Both the position numbers and the translations under genes were made by a program. A stretch of 60,756 bases of DNA from positions 1 to 60,756 of the forward strand of contig JAKUUR010000008.1 of NCBI GenBank assembly GCA_022448455.1. Direction: 5' to 3'. A model generated the notes under the pieces. It made no database searches and was not told the DNA's origin. It saw only the letters and a list, made by a program, of their open reading frames with translations. The stretch comes from Candidatus Thioglobus autotrophicus. GTDB taxonomy: Bacteria > Pseudomonadota > Gammaproteobacteria > PS1 > Pseudothioglobaceae. Shown in pieces: positions 17,396-27,117 of this stretch; within the stretch, counting starts at the first letter, position 1, and every line of letters begins with the position of its first letter.

Positions 17396-19045
17396 ATGAG
17401 TGGACATTACCAAGTTTTAGCTAGAAAGTATAGACCCCATAAATTTGAAGAGTTGGTCGGTCAAACGCATACAATTAAAACCCTTGTTAATGCACTCGAT
17501 AGCAACAATCTGCATCATGGATTTTTGTTTACAGGAACACGAGGCGTTGGAAAAACTACTATCGCGCGTATCTTTGCAAAGTCTGTTAATTGTGAGAAAG
17601 GGGTCAGCTCAAAGCCGTGTGGTAAATGTGCGACATGCCAAGAAATAGATCAAGGTCAGTCAGTCGATCTCATCGAACTAGACGCAGCCTCGCATACTGG
17701 TGTAGACCATATGCGAGAAATTCTTGAAAATGCTCAATATTTACCAACAAAGAATCTCTATAAAATCTATCTCATAGACGAAGTTCATATGCTATCAAAG
17801 AGTAGCTTTAATGCACTATTAAAGACGCTTGAAGAGCCTCCAGGTCATATCAAGTTTTTGTTAGCGACCACCGACCCTAAAAAACTACCCGTTACAATAT
17901 TGTCTCGTTGCCTGCAATTTAATTTAAATAAGCTCTCTCACAATGAAATCCTTTCGCAACTTAAATTTATTATGGATTCAGAGGGTCTTGAGTTCGAAGA
18001 GTCTGCATTATCTAAGATTGCAGATTTTGGCAATGGTTCAATGCGTGACGCTCTCAGCCTCCTTGACCAGTCAATAGCATATGGCAATGGAAGTGTCAAA
18101 GACAAAGACATAAAAGCAATGCTAGGTCTAGTGCTCCACGATGATGTCATTAAACTGGCAACACTGGTCATAGAAAGAAGAGCTGACGAGGTTATATTGT
18201 TTGTCAGAGATCTTACACATAAAGGTGAAAACCTCTCTAACGCTCTTCAAGATTTAACGTCACTTTTTCATCAAATATCAATTGCTCAGTTGCTAACTAA
18301 TAATGAGCAAATTGCTAGTGAAATCATAACCCTTGCTAGTCAAATTTCAACCCACGACCTACAGCTGTTTTATCAAATCGCTATTAATGGTCAAAAAGAT
18401 CTTGCTTATTCACCAAGCGAACAAGTCGGTTTAGAGATGACATTGCTTAGAATGATTACATTTCATCCTGACTATGATAGTGAAAAAAAAACTCTAAAAA
18501 CGTCAACTAAACCAAAAACTAAATCCCTCAAAGTTAAACGAAATACACTAGAAACGCAACCCATAATTGAAACAAAAAACACTAAAGAAGCGCCTGAAAA
18601 GAAGCCCAACAATGAAAAACAAACCAAGTCACGAAAGCAAATCAAAATCAACAACCAGAATGGTTGGGAGAAAATTATCAATGACTTGCCCTTTGAAGGT
18701 GCTGCAAAAATGCTTGTAAAAAATACTCTTTTTAGCTCCTATGAAAACGATAAACTTGTGCTCACCCTGAATGAAGAATTCAATAACTTACTTACCAAGA
18801 ATGTTCAAAAATCGATCGAAAAAACTTTGCTCAAGGAGTTCAATAAAATAACACTGGAAATTGAAGTTGGAAACACCAATGGAAGTACACTGTCACAAAA
18901 AGAGGCCATCATTGATCAACAAAAAAGAAAGCAAACTGAAAAACAATTTCTCGATGATGATGGACTCAAAGAAATAGAAGAAGCCTTCAACACAAAAGTT
19001 GACCTTAAATCAATCAAATCCTTAAAGGAGTCATCCAATGTTTAA
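17396..19045 (+). CDS. dnaX: DNA polymerase III tau (and probably gamma) subunit
   Basis: Clamp-loader ATPase of 549 aa from ATG 17396 (MSGHYQVLARKYRPHKFEEL, the canonical start). Walker A is GTRGVGKT (about 45), the zinc cysteines are CEKGVSSKPCGKCATC (about 64-79), Walker B with sensor is IYLIDEVHMLS, and the SRC Arg finger is ILSRCLQF. Domain III ends near LLRMITFHP (about 357). A charged linker follows, then the domain V-like tail. At codons 363-366 an A9 run (18483-18491) offers slippage: -1 gives six more codons and stops at 18508-18510, and +1 stops at once, making a ~371-aa gamma-like protein. An upstream open frame from 17342 overlaps ffs and is not used. Confidence 0.95.
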   Translation: MSGHYQVLARKYRPHKFEELVGQTHTIKTLVNALDSNNLHHGFLFTGTRGVGKTTIARIFAKSVNCEKGVSSKPCGKCATCQEIDQGQSVDLIELDAASHTGVDHMREILENAQYLPTKNLYKIYLIDEVHMLSKSSFNALLKTLEEPPGHIKFLLATTDPKKLPVTILSRCLQFNLNKLSHNEILSQLKFIMDSEGLEFEESALSKIADFGNGSMRDALSLLDQSIAYGNGSVKDKDIKAMLGLVLHDDVIKLATLVIERRADEVILFVRDLTHKGENLSNALQDLTSLFHQISIAQLLTNNEQIASEIITLASQISTHDLQLFYQIAINGQKDLAYSPSEQVGLEMTLLRMITFHPDYDSEKKTLKTSTKPKTKSLKVKRNTLETQPIIETKNTKEAPEKKPNNEKQTKSRKQIKINNQNGWEKIINDLPFEGAAKMLVKNTLFSSYENDKLVLTLNEEFNNLLTKNVQKSIEKTLLKEFNKITLEIEVGNTNGSTLSQKEAIIDQQKRKQTEKQFLDDDGLKEIEEAFNTKVDLKSIKSLKESSNV

Positions 19046-19343
19046 AGACGGCATGGTAAGTATGATACAAAAAGCCAAAAAAATGCAGGAAGACATGAAA
19101 ATCGCCCAAGAAGAAATTAAATCTACTTCTTGCCAAGGAGAATCTGGTTCTGGTGCCGTTAAAATTACTTTGAATGGGGAATATCGTGCCACAAACATTC
19201 AAATTGATGAATCTCTCTTAACTGACAAGGAGATACTAGAAGATTTGATTATGACTGCACTTAATGATGCCTCTTCTCAGGTTAGTGAAATTTCTAAAGC
19301 AAAATTGAAAAATGTTACTGGTGGAATTAATCTGCCCTTTTAA
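19038..19343 (+). CDS. ybaB: YbaB/EbfC nucleoid-associated protein
   Basis: This 101-aa protein opens with the YbaB helix (MIQKAKKMQEDMKIAQEEI) and has the VKITLNGEYRATNIQID strand pair and the LKNVTGG end typical of the family. It binds DNA as a dimer and is almost always found between dnaX and recR. It overlaps the dnaX stop by 8 bp and has a strong AAGGAG Shine-Dalgarno (19025-19030). Confidence 0.95.
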   Translation: MFKDGMVSMIQKAKKMQEDMKIAQEEIKSTSCQGESGSGAVKITLNGEYRATNIQIDESLLTDKEILEDLIMTALNDASSQVSEISKAKLKNVTGGINLPF

Positions 19344-19363
19344 TAATTCGCTAGGTTTAATTT

Positions 19364-19957
19364 ATGATTGAAAAACTCAATAAAGCATTTTGTAAGCTAC
19401 CAGGGGTCGGCTCTAAGAGTGCTCAACGATTCATCTATCACCTACTTGAACGCGATAGACAGGGTGGATTAGATCTTGCCAAGGCACTTACTGAAACAAT
19501 GGAGAAAGTCAAAAACTGTGCAAGGTGTAGGACTCTTTCTGAAAAAACTCTTTGTAGTATTTGTGCAAATAATGCTCGTGATAGTTCTCAATTGTGCGTT
19601 GTGGAAACACCCACAGACATTCATGCCATCGAACAGAGTGGTGTTTATTCAGGAAATTACTTTGTTCTTAGTGGTTATCTTTCACCGATCGATGGCATAG
19701 GTGCTGCTGAGCTGGGTCTAGATGAACTTGAAAGTTTACTTAAGATTGAGGAAGTGAGTGAAATTATTTTAGCAACCAATGCGACAATAGAAGGCGAAGT
19801 GACTGCTCATTATATTTATAATTTAGCAAAAAAATACCAAATAAGAACCACTAGAATAGCTCACGGTATTCCGCTTGGTGGTGAATTAGAATATACCGAT
19901 ATTAATACCATTGCTCATGCATTGTCAGGTCGTAAGAGTTACGATATATATAGCTAA
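19364..19957 (+). CDS. recR: Recombination mediator RecR
   Basis: This 197-aa protein has an N-terminal HhH (LPGVGSKSAQRFIYHLL), the C4 zinc finger CARCRTLSEKTLCSIC (about 51-66), a Toprim domain (CVVETPTDIHAIEQSG) and a C-terminal Walker B-like region (ATNATIEGEVTAHYI, RIAHGIPLGGELEYTD). With RecF/RecO it loads RecA on SSB-coated gaps. Its adjacency to dnaX-ybaB is the classic arrangement. Confidence 0.96.
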   Translation: MIEKLNKAFCKLPGVGSKSAQRFIYHLLERDRQGGLDLAKALTETMEKVKNCARCRTLSEKTLCSICANNARDSSQLCVVETPTDIHAIEQSGVYSGNYFVLSGYLSPIDGIGAAELGLDELESLLKIEEVSEIILATNATIEGEVTAHYIYNLAKKYQIRTTRIAHGIPLGGELEYTDINTIAHALSGRKSYDIYS

Positions 19958-19986
19958 AGTAGAAGTTAAATTGTTGATAGTTATTG

Positions 19987-19992
19987 TATAAT
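19987..19992 (+). promoter_or_regulatory. Possible valS promoter -10
   Basis: A perfect TATAAT lies 29 bp before the valS ATG in the 64-bp recR-valS gap. No good -35 is seen at the right distance, so this is a weak call. Confidence 0.3.
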
Positions 19993-20021
19993 ATCTCAGT
20001 TTTATCCATCTTCCTATTGCC

Positions 20022-22769
20022 ATGGAAAAAACGTACAATCCTGAACTAATCGAAGCAAAGTTTCGCAATATTTGGGAACAGGGTCATTACTTTTCCTCTC
20101 AGTTAAATTCCAACAGTCAGAATGCCTTTAGCATAGTACTTCCGCCGCCCAATGTAACTGGAAGTTTACATATGGGTCATGCTTTTCAACATACAATCAT
20201 GGACGTGTTGACTCGCTACCATCGTGGTAAGGGTAATCAAACTTTATGGCAACCTGGTACCGACCATGCAGGTATTGCAACTCAAATGGTAGTCGAAAGA
20301 CAACTCGAGCGTCAAAACATTTCACGACATGATCTTGGACGTGAAAAATTTACAGAAAAGGTTTGGGATTGGAAACACCATTCTGGGGGAACGATTACTT
20401 CTCAGATGAGACGACTTGGAGCATCAGTGGACTGGGACAGAGAATGCTTCACTATGGATAAGGGCCTTTCTAATGCAGTACAAAAGGTTTTCATTGAACT
20501 CTATAACGAAGGATTAATTTATCGTGGAAAAAGGCTCGTTAATTGGGATCCCGTACTTTTGACTGCTGTGTCTGACCTTGAAGTAATTAGTACCGAAGAA
20601 CAGGGATCTTTGTGGCACATAAGATACCCTGTAGCGAACTCTGATGAGGTTATGGTGGTAGCCACAACTAGGCCAGAAACCATGCTTGGTGATAGCGCTG
20701 TGGCGATTCATCCGAATGATTCTCGTTACCAGCACTTGATCGGAAAGATGGTCAATTTGCCACTGACTAATAGACAAATTCCAATCATTGCTGACGATTA
20801 TGTCGATATGGAATTTGGTACAGGTTGTGTAAAAATTACCCCAGCTCATGACTTTAATGACTACAAGATAGGTCAAAGGCATGAACTTGAAAATATAAAC
20901 ATCCTGACTGATGATGCAAAAATTAATCTCAACGCTCCTAAAGCTTATCAAAATTTAGATCGTTTTATAGCTCGTAAAATTGTAGTAAAAGATTTAGAAA
21001 AACAAAATTTAATAGAGAAAATTGATCCACATACCATGATGGTTCCTAGAGGTGATAGAACCAATACTGTAATTGAGCCTTATATGACCGATCAATGGTT
21101 TGTCAAAACAAAACCTCTAGCTGAACCTGCTATTGATGCAGTTAAAAATGGTGATATTCGGTTCGTTCCTGAAAATTGGGAGAAAACCTATTTCAACTGG
21201 ATGGAAAATATTGAGGACTGGTGTATTTCACGTCAAATCTGGTGGGGACACCGAATCCCTGCTTGGTACGACAAAACTGGAAAAATCTATGTGGCAAAAA
21301 ACATTGAAGAGGCACAAAAACAGGCAGGTAATGATGTTGAATTAACTCAAGATGAAGACGTATTGGATACCTGGTTTTCCTCAGCTCTATGGCCTTTTTC
21401 AACACTAGGTTGGCCAGACAAGACTCCAGAATTTTCACGCTTTTATCCAACAAGTGTTCTTGTTACGGGCTTTGACATTATATTTTTCTGGGTTGCTAGA
21501 ATGATTATGTTTGGAATAAAGTTTGCTGGCAATGTTCCCTTTAAAGATATATATATCACTGGACTCATTAAAGATAGTTACGGCCAAAAAATGAGTAAAT
21601 CTAAGGGCAACGTTTTAGATCCGATCGACCTAATCGATGGTATTAGCTTAGAAGATCTGCTCGAAAAACGAACACAGGGAATGATGCAACCTGAGCTGAC
21701 CTCAAAAATAAAAAAACAAACCGAAAAGGAATTTTCTAATGGGATACCGCCATTCGGTACCGATGCTCTTAGATTAACATTTACCGCCCTGGCCTCATTT
21801 GGACGCGACATTAAGTTCGACTTGAAGCGAGTAGAAGGTTATCGAAATTTCTGTAATAAGCTCTGGAATGCCTCTCGTTTCGTATTAATGAAACTTGAAT
21901 CTCGATCAATTAGCTTTGATGCCGCCTTATCAATACCAGACAAATGGATATTGTCACGCCTCCAGCACACAAAAATTGCAGTTGAGAAGCACTTATCTGA
22001 CTATCGTCTTGACCTGATGAGTCAAACTCTTTATGAATTTGTATGGCATGATTATTGTGACTGGTACCTTGAATTATCAAAACCACTTTTAAATGATAAA
22101 GAAACAAGGTCAGGTTGCGAAGCGACACTCATCAAGGTGCTCACTGAAACCTTAACATTACTACATCCAATAATTCCATTTATTACCGAAGAGATTTTTG
22201 AGCAATGCCGTAGCCTGAATAATGATAAATCCGAAAGACTTATCACCAAGCCCTTCCCTGAAATAGATCAGACATTAATTAGTAAAAACTCTGAATCAGA
22301 GATCGTTTGGCTACAAGAATTTATTCAAGGCATAAGACAAATTAGAGGTGAAATGAATATTGCACCAGGAAAGCCTTTGCCTTGCTTTATTCAAAATCTT
22401 AAGACTTCAGATGAAGCCTATATCAAAAACAATCTATCAATAATTACAACTCTTGCAAAGTTGGAGAGTATTAAGCAGCTTTCAGAAAATGATTCAGCTC
22501 CAGAGTCTGCAACCGCACTGGTCGGCGAAATGAAAATACTTATCCCATTGGCAGGTTTAGTTGACAAAGAGCAAGAAATATTAAGATTGAACAAAGAAAT
22601 TGATAAATTAATCAAACACCAACAGCAATACTCAGGCAAACTAAATAATAAAAAATTTATCTCTGGGGCTCCAAAGGCGGTAGTTGAAAAAGAACAATCG
22701 AAACTCTCTTCAGTAGAAAAAGCCCTAGGAAATTTAGAGTTACAATTGAAAAAAATATTATCACTATGA
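20022..22769 (+). CDS. valS: Valyl-tRNA synthetase
   Basis: This 915-aa class I synthetase has the HIGH-type motif in NVTGSLHMGHAFQHT (about 48), the CP1 editing domain (TTRPETMLGDSAVAIHP, about 215), GWPDKTPEF and the KMSKS loop YGQKMSKSKGNVLDPIDLID (about 520). An anticodon-binding helical domain and the C-terminal coiled-coil arm (from about 850, KEQEILRLNKEIDKLIKH) follow. It charges tRNA-Val and edits misactivated Thr. Confidence 0.97.
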   Translation: MEKTYNPELIEAKFRNIWEQGHYFSSQLNSNSQNAFSIVLPPPNVTGSLHMGHAFQHTIMDVLTRYHRGKGNQTLWQPGTDHAGIATQMVVERQLERQNISRHDLGREKFTEKVWDWKHHSGGTITSQMRRLGASVDWDRECFTMDKGLSNAVQKVFIELYNEGLIYRGKRLVNWDPVLLTAVSDLEVISTEEQGSLWHIRYPVANSDEVMVVATTRPETMLGDSAVAIHPNDSRYQHLIGKMVNLPLTNRQIPIIADDYVDMEFGTGCVKITPAHDFNDYKIGQRHELENINILTDDAKINLNAPKAYQNLDRFIARKIVVKDLEKQNLIEKIDPHTMMVPRGDRTNTVIEPYMTDQWFVKTKPLAEPAIDAVKNGDIRFVPENWEKTYFNWMENIEDWCISRQIWWGHRIPAWYDKTGKIYVAKNIEEAQKQAGNDVELTQDEDVLDTWFSSALWPFSTLGWPDKTPEFSRFYPTSVLVTGFDIIFFWVARMIMFGIKFAGNVPFKDIYITGLIKDSYGQKMSKSKGNVLDPIDLIDGISLEDLLEKRTQGMMQPELTSKIKKQTEKEFSNGIPPFGTDALRLTFTALASFGRDIKFDLKRVEGYRNFCNKLWNASRFVLMKLESRSISFDAALSIPDKWILSRLQHTKIAVEKHLSDYRLDLMSQTLYEFVWHDYCDWYLELSKPLLNDKETRSGCEATLIKVLTETLTLLHPIIPFITEEIFEQCRSLNNDKSERLITKPFPEIDQTLISKNSESEIVWLQEFIQGIRQIRGEMNIAPGKPLPCFIQNLKTSDEAYIKNNLSIITTLAKLESIKQLSENDSAPESATALVGEMKILIPLAGLVDKEQEILRLNKEIDKLIKHQQQYSGKLNNKKFISGAPKAVVEKEQSKLSSVEKALGNLELQLKKILSL

Positions 22770-22858
22770 AGCAAAATACTAAAAAAATTTCCACCAAAAA
22801 AACACAAATAAAACATTTTTAACTTTATACGCAAGATACACTAACATCAATCGTCACT

Positions 22859-23512
22859 ATGAAACAATATAAAGCATTACCATTAGTTTTCTTTTTCTTA
22901 GCTACAATGGTTAGTGCCGATGCGATTGTCTATATTACAGATCAGGTAGACATACCTATCCGCTCAGATAAGGCTTTTGGTAATAATATTATCCGTTCTC
23001 TACCCTCAGGCACAGAACTGTCTATATTACAAATCACAGATGATAATGCTTGGGCACAAATCAAATATGAAGATACTGTTGGTTGGATCATTGCATCCTA
23101 TTTATCTAAAGACCCACCAGCACGTGAAGAGTTAAAAAAACTAAAAAGAACCTATAACGCCAACAAGTTACTAATCTCTAAATTTCAAGGTGAAAAGGAG
23201 GAATTAGAAAAGCAACTTGTATCTCTAAAACAAGAAAACACTGACCTTGTTGTTCAGAGTTCTAAGTCACAGGCTGAGAAGGCACACATTGAACAGATCT
23301 ATCAAGACGCACTGAAACTAGAGCATGAAAATGAGAGACTCATACAAGAAACACTTCAACTAAAGACAGAACTACAGTTGGCAGAAAACAACTCCCAAAT
23401 AGAAAAAGACACAAGCTTAAGAAATTGGTTTATTGTTGGCGCTCTGGTGTTATTTTTTGGTATTGTAATTGGCTATATAGCGCCAGGACTTGTAAAACGT
23501 AGGCGATATTAA
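22859..23512 (+). CDS. SH3-domain membrane protein (TIGR04211/YgiM-like)
   Basis: This 217-aa envelope protein has a signal peptide (residues 1-20, ending VSADA). A bacterial SH3 domain at about 24-82 includes the PIRSDKAFGNNIIRSLPSG and DNAWAQIKYEDTVGWI segments. A long coiled coil follows (about 85-185, rich in E/K/L/Q). A C-terminal TM helix (NWFIVGALVLFFGIVIGYIA) ends in KRRRY on the cytoplasmic side. The layout matches the YgiM/TIGR04211 family, whose role is not established. It stands alone before guaB. Confidence 0.8.
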   Translation: MKQYKALPLVFFFLATMVSADAIVYITDQVDIPIRSDKAFGNNIIRSLPSGTELSILQITDDNAWAQIKYEDTVGWIIASYLSKDPPAREELKKLKRTYNANKLLISKFQGEKEELEKQLVSLKQENTDLVVQSSKSQAEKAHIEQIYQDALKLEHENERLIQETLQLKTELQLAENNSQIEKDTSLRNWFIVGALVLFFGIVIGYIAPGLVKRRRY

Positions 23513-24988
<1,476 letters not shown>

Positions 24989-24996
24989 AAAGTATC

Positions 24997-25302
24997 CTAG
25001 GTATCTATAGTTATAATTGTTTTAGGATTTTTATAGCCTGGCTTAGCAAGAATCTCTAAATAAAACGACTCTAGGTTTTCCGCCTCGGCTTCGCTAATAC
25101 ACTTACTTATTTCTGAAGCTAAAATAATCTCAGCTTTAACTTCTGTAGGGCCAAACTTACAATCAAAATCCCAATAATCAACACCATCAGGTAGTGGTTT
25201 TCTTTTCTCTCTTTTTAGGTACTTTTTAACATCACGTCTAACAGCCTCTATAAGTCTTGCTGGCTTAATTTTTGGATGGGTTAATTGAAATGTTTTTTTC
25301 AT
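24997..25302 (-). CDS. Small conserved protein, DUF6172-like
   Basis: This 101-aa protein starts MKKTFQLTHPKIKPARLIEA, with conserved VKKYLKRE, LPDGVDYWDFDCKFG and LESFYLEILAKPG segments. I recognise this as the DUF6172 pattern; the function is unknown. It is a soluble basic protein with no signal peptide or TM helix. It is convergent with guaB. Confidence 0.7.
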   Translation of the reverse strand: MKKTFQLTHPKIKPARLIEAVRRDVKKYLKREKRKPLPDGVDYWDFDCKFGPTEVKAEIILASEISKCISEAEAENLESFYLEILAKPGYKNPKTIITIDT

Positions 25303-25372
25303 TATTTTTATCTTTTATTCCTTAAAAAGAGATGTATTTTTTTAATTAAACTAAATTTAAACAGCTTAAAAA

Positions 25373-26008
25373 TTAAATTACTTTGACAACGCAATATATT
25401 CCTTTGATATTTTTCTTAGTCATATAGTCACTTTTTCTGATTTCTAAAATTTTCCATATATTGGTAGACTCTAAATTCTTAATTTTTGAGTCAAAGCCAT
25501 ATGAATCATAAACGCCTTCGTTGACAGTAAAACAAATAATTCCCCCAGGTTTAACTATTCGAACCAACTCATCTAGACGGTCCGAGCCTACATGGCCATG
25601 TGTAAAAACACCCACACAGAGGGCAGCATCATACTCATTATTTTCACAAGGAAGAGAGTCATTAAGACTACCGATAAATAGTTTAGAATAACCCCTCTGT
25701 TTTGCAATATCAATCATTTCCTGAGAAATATCAGTACCATCGAAATTACTAAAACCACCCTTCTCAAGTTCCACTCCAACCAAACCAGTACCACAACCAA
25801 CATCAATGATTCTTAGTGACTTGTCTTTAATATATTCTTGGAAAATTTGAACTGACAAAGGTTGTGACACTGTACCTAATAAATTGTCATTGTCATGGTC
25901 ATAGGCAGGTGCCCATTCTTTGTAGACAACTTGTAAATCTTCATCATTATGAGAATGAGTTAGATCTAAATTGTCATAAAATTTTAATCCTTTATTATTC
26001 TCACTCAT
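25373..26008 (-). CDS. Class I SAM-dependent methyltransferase (METTL27/WBSCR27-like)
   Basis: This 211-aa Rossmann methyltransferase has motif I IIDVGCGTGLVGVELEKGG (about 68-86), GTDISQEMIDIAKQRG (motif II), YDAALCVGVFTHGH (motif III) and IVKPGGIICFTVNEGVY (post III). The VVYKEWAPAYDHD N-terminus matches the WBSCR27-like subgroup, substrate unknown. The ATG at 26006-26008 is preferred over a TTG two codons upstream. Its start lies 21 bp after the oxygenase stop, so the pair is probably one transcript. Confidence 0.78.
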   Translation of the reverse strand: MSENNKGLKFYDNLDLTHSHNDEDLQVVYKEWAPAYDHDNDNLLGTVSQPLSVQIFQEYIKDKSLRIIDVGCGTGLVGVELEKGGFSNFDGTDISQEMIDIAKQRGYSKLFIGSLNDSLPCENNEYDAALCVGVFTHGHVGSDRLDELVRIVKPGGIICFTVNEGVYDSYGFDSKIKNLESTNIWKILEIRKSDYMTKKNIKGIYCVVKVI

Positions 26009-26029
26009 ATTCAAAAACTGGCTGATATA

Positions 26030-26824
26030 TCAATATAGTTTTCCAAAAAATGTCTTCCGAGCAGTCTCAGACAACTGTACTCCAGGCTCTGAGTTGTACG
26101 CCAGAACTGATAGAACCCTAACTCTATTACCTATGGTAGGAGTTACCCTATGGACAGCATTACGACCTCGAAATAAGACAAGACAACCAGGCTCCATAGA
26201 AAGAACTTTCGGTTTACATTTACTATTAAGAAGATCTGTTACTCCCTCATAGTTCATCTCATTGTTTTCATAATCTCTAAAATCACGAATATATTCAAAA
26301 GAACCTCCATCCTCAGGTTTTTGAATTAATAAAGTAATCGCGAATGACGAATTATCAAAATGCCATCCTAATTCTTGACCCTCATTTGCATAATGAATAT
26401 TTATCGAAGACAAGTCATCATCGTATTTATATAGGGATTTTTCACCGAGCACGAAACAAAGAAAGCTCTTAAATTCATCTGAATTATATAGAATTCTTAA
26501 TGGCGAATCTATTGGAACTTGGTTATCGGTAATACATCCTTTTGAGGATACTATGTTTCTATTTCGTGCATGATTTGAAGAATAAGAATTATCAGAAGGC
26601 TCTAGATAAACATTATGGTTATTTACGCAAAAATAAGCTAAATGTTCCTGATTTTCAGCCTCCTTAAAAATTTTCTGAATTATATTTGGATGAAGCAATC
26701 CTTTAAGAACTAAAACACCTTCTTTATCTAAAGTTTCTTTGCATTTCAGCCGATAAGTTTCACTTTCTAAAGGATGTTTTACATTATCAATAACACTTGA
26801 CAGGCGACTCTCAGTTTTATCCAC
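26030..26824 (-). CDS. 2-oxoglutarate/Fe(II)-dependent oxygenase (ArpA/HalD-like family)
   Basis: The 264-aa protein ends in a cupin-type 2OG oxygenase core: GWHFDNSSFAITLLIQ carries the HxD iron ligands (about 155-157), GGSFEY follows, and LVLFRGRNAVHRVTP gives the distal His, with an Arg in NRVRVLSVL for 2-oxoglutarate. It resembles the family that includes free amino-acid hydroxylases and lysine halogenases. Halogenases have Gly for the Asp, and here Asp is kept, so hydroxylation is expected (inference). Substrate unknown. The start is GTG. It is encoded with the methyltransferase at 25373. Confidence 0.72.
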   Translation of the reverse strand: MDKTESRLSSVIDNVKHPLESETYRLKCKETLDKEGVLVLKGLLHPNIIQKIFKEAENQEHLAYFCVNNHNVYLEPSDNSYSSNHARNRNIVSSKGCITDNQVPIDSPLRILYNSDEFKSFLCFVLGEKSLYKYDDDLSSINIHYANEGQELGWHFDNSSFAITLLIQKPEDGGSFEYIRDFRDYENNEMNYEGVTDLLNSKCKPKVLSMEPGCLVLFRGRNAVHRVTPTIGNRVRVLSVLAYNSEPGVQLSETARKTFFGKLY

Positions 26825-27117
26825 AATTGTTTTAAATAATAAGAATAGAAACTAATTATATAGATGCTTAGAAGTATAAATTATAATTGTAATGTCCTAA
26901 ATAACCCTAGAATAATCAAAAATCAACTGATAACAATGGGTTAACAGATTGTCATAACTAGTTAATTTAGTAAATTGGAGTAAAATAATTAGGGGATAAT
27001 TCACTGGTTTTATGGATTTTGGTAAGTTTTATCTCAAGCATACCTACAGGGTATGTTTCAAATAAAGCTTATTGCGTTAAACCATAAAACTTTTTTTTAT
27101 TTTATTGGAGACACAAT
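26825..27117. other. Intergenic region between the oxygenase gene and pnp
   Basis: This 293-bp AT-rich divergent gap must hold promoters for both directions. I see no rpsO or tRNA here, although rpsO is the usual upstream neighbour of pnp. The right half holds the structured pnp leader (27006-27098). Confidence 0.6.
27006..27098 (+). promoter_or_regulatory. Structured pnp 5' leader, terminator-like end
   Basis: GTTTTATGG (27007-27015) is perfectly complementary to CCATAAAAC (27082-27090) and is followed directly by T8 (27091-27098). Nested inside are CATACC/GGTATG (27039-27044 with 27050-27055, 5-nt loop) and AATAA/TTATT (27061-27065 with 27069-27073). The U-run then leads to the pnp ribosome-binding site TTGGAG. 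In E. coli, pnp is autoregulated through a leader stem cut by RNase III. This could serve similarly or act as an attenuator (inference). Confidence 0.5.

Noticed and set aside
20514..20951. Open frames antisense to valS, and similar ones in guaB, leuA, aceE, pnp and ilvB
   Set aside because: They lie within highly conserved genes, have no family features and no ribosome-binding sites; chance frames.
27001..27095. A tRNA-like cloverleaf in the pnp leader
   Set aside because: The outer stem and one arm look similar, but there is no T-arm GTTCGA-type consensus and no proper D arm.
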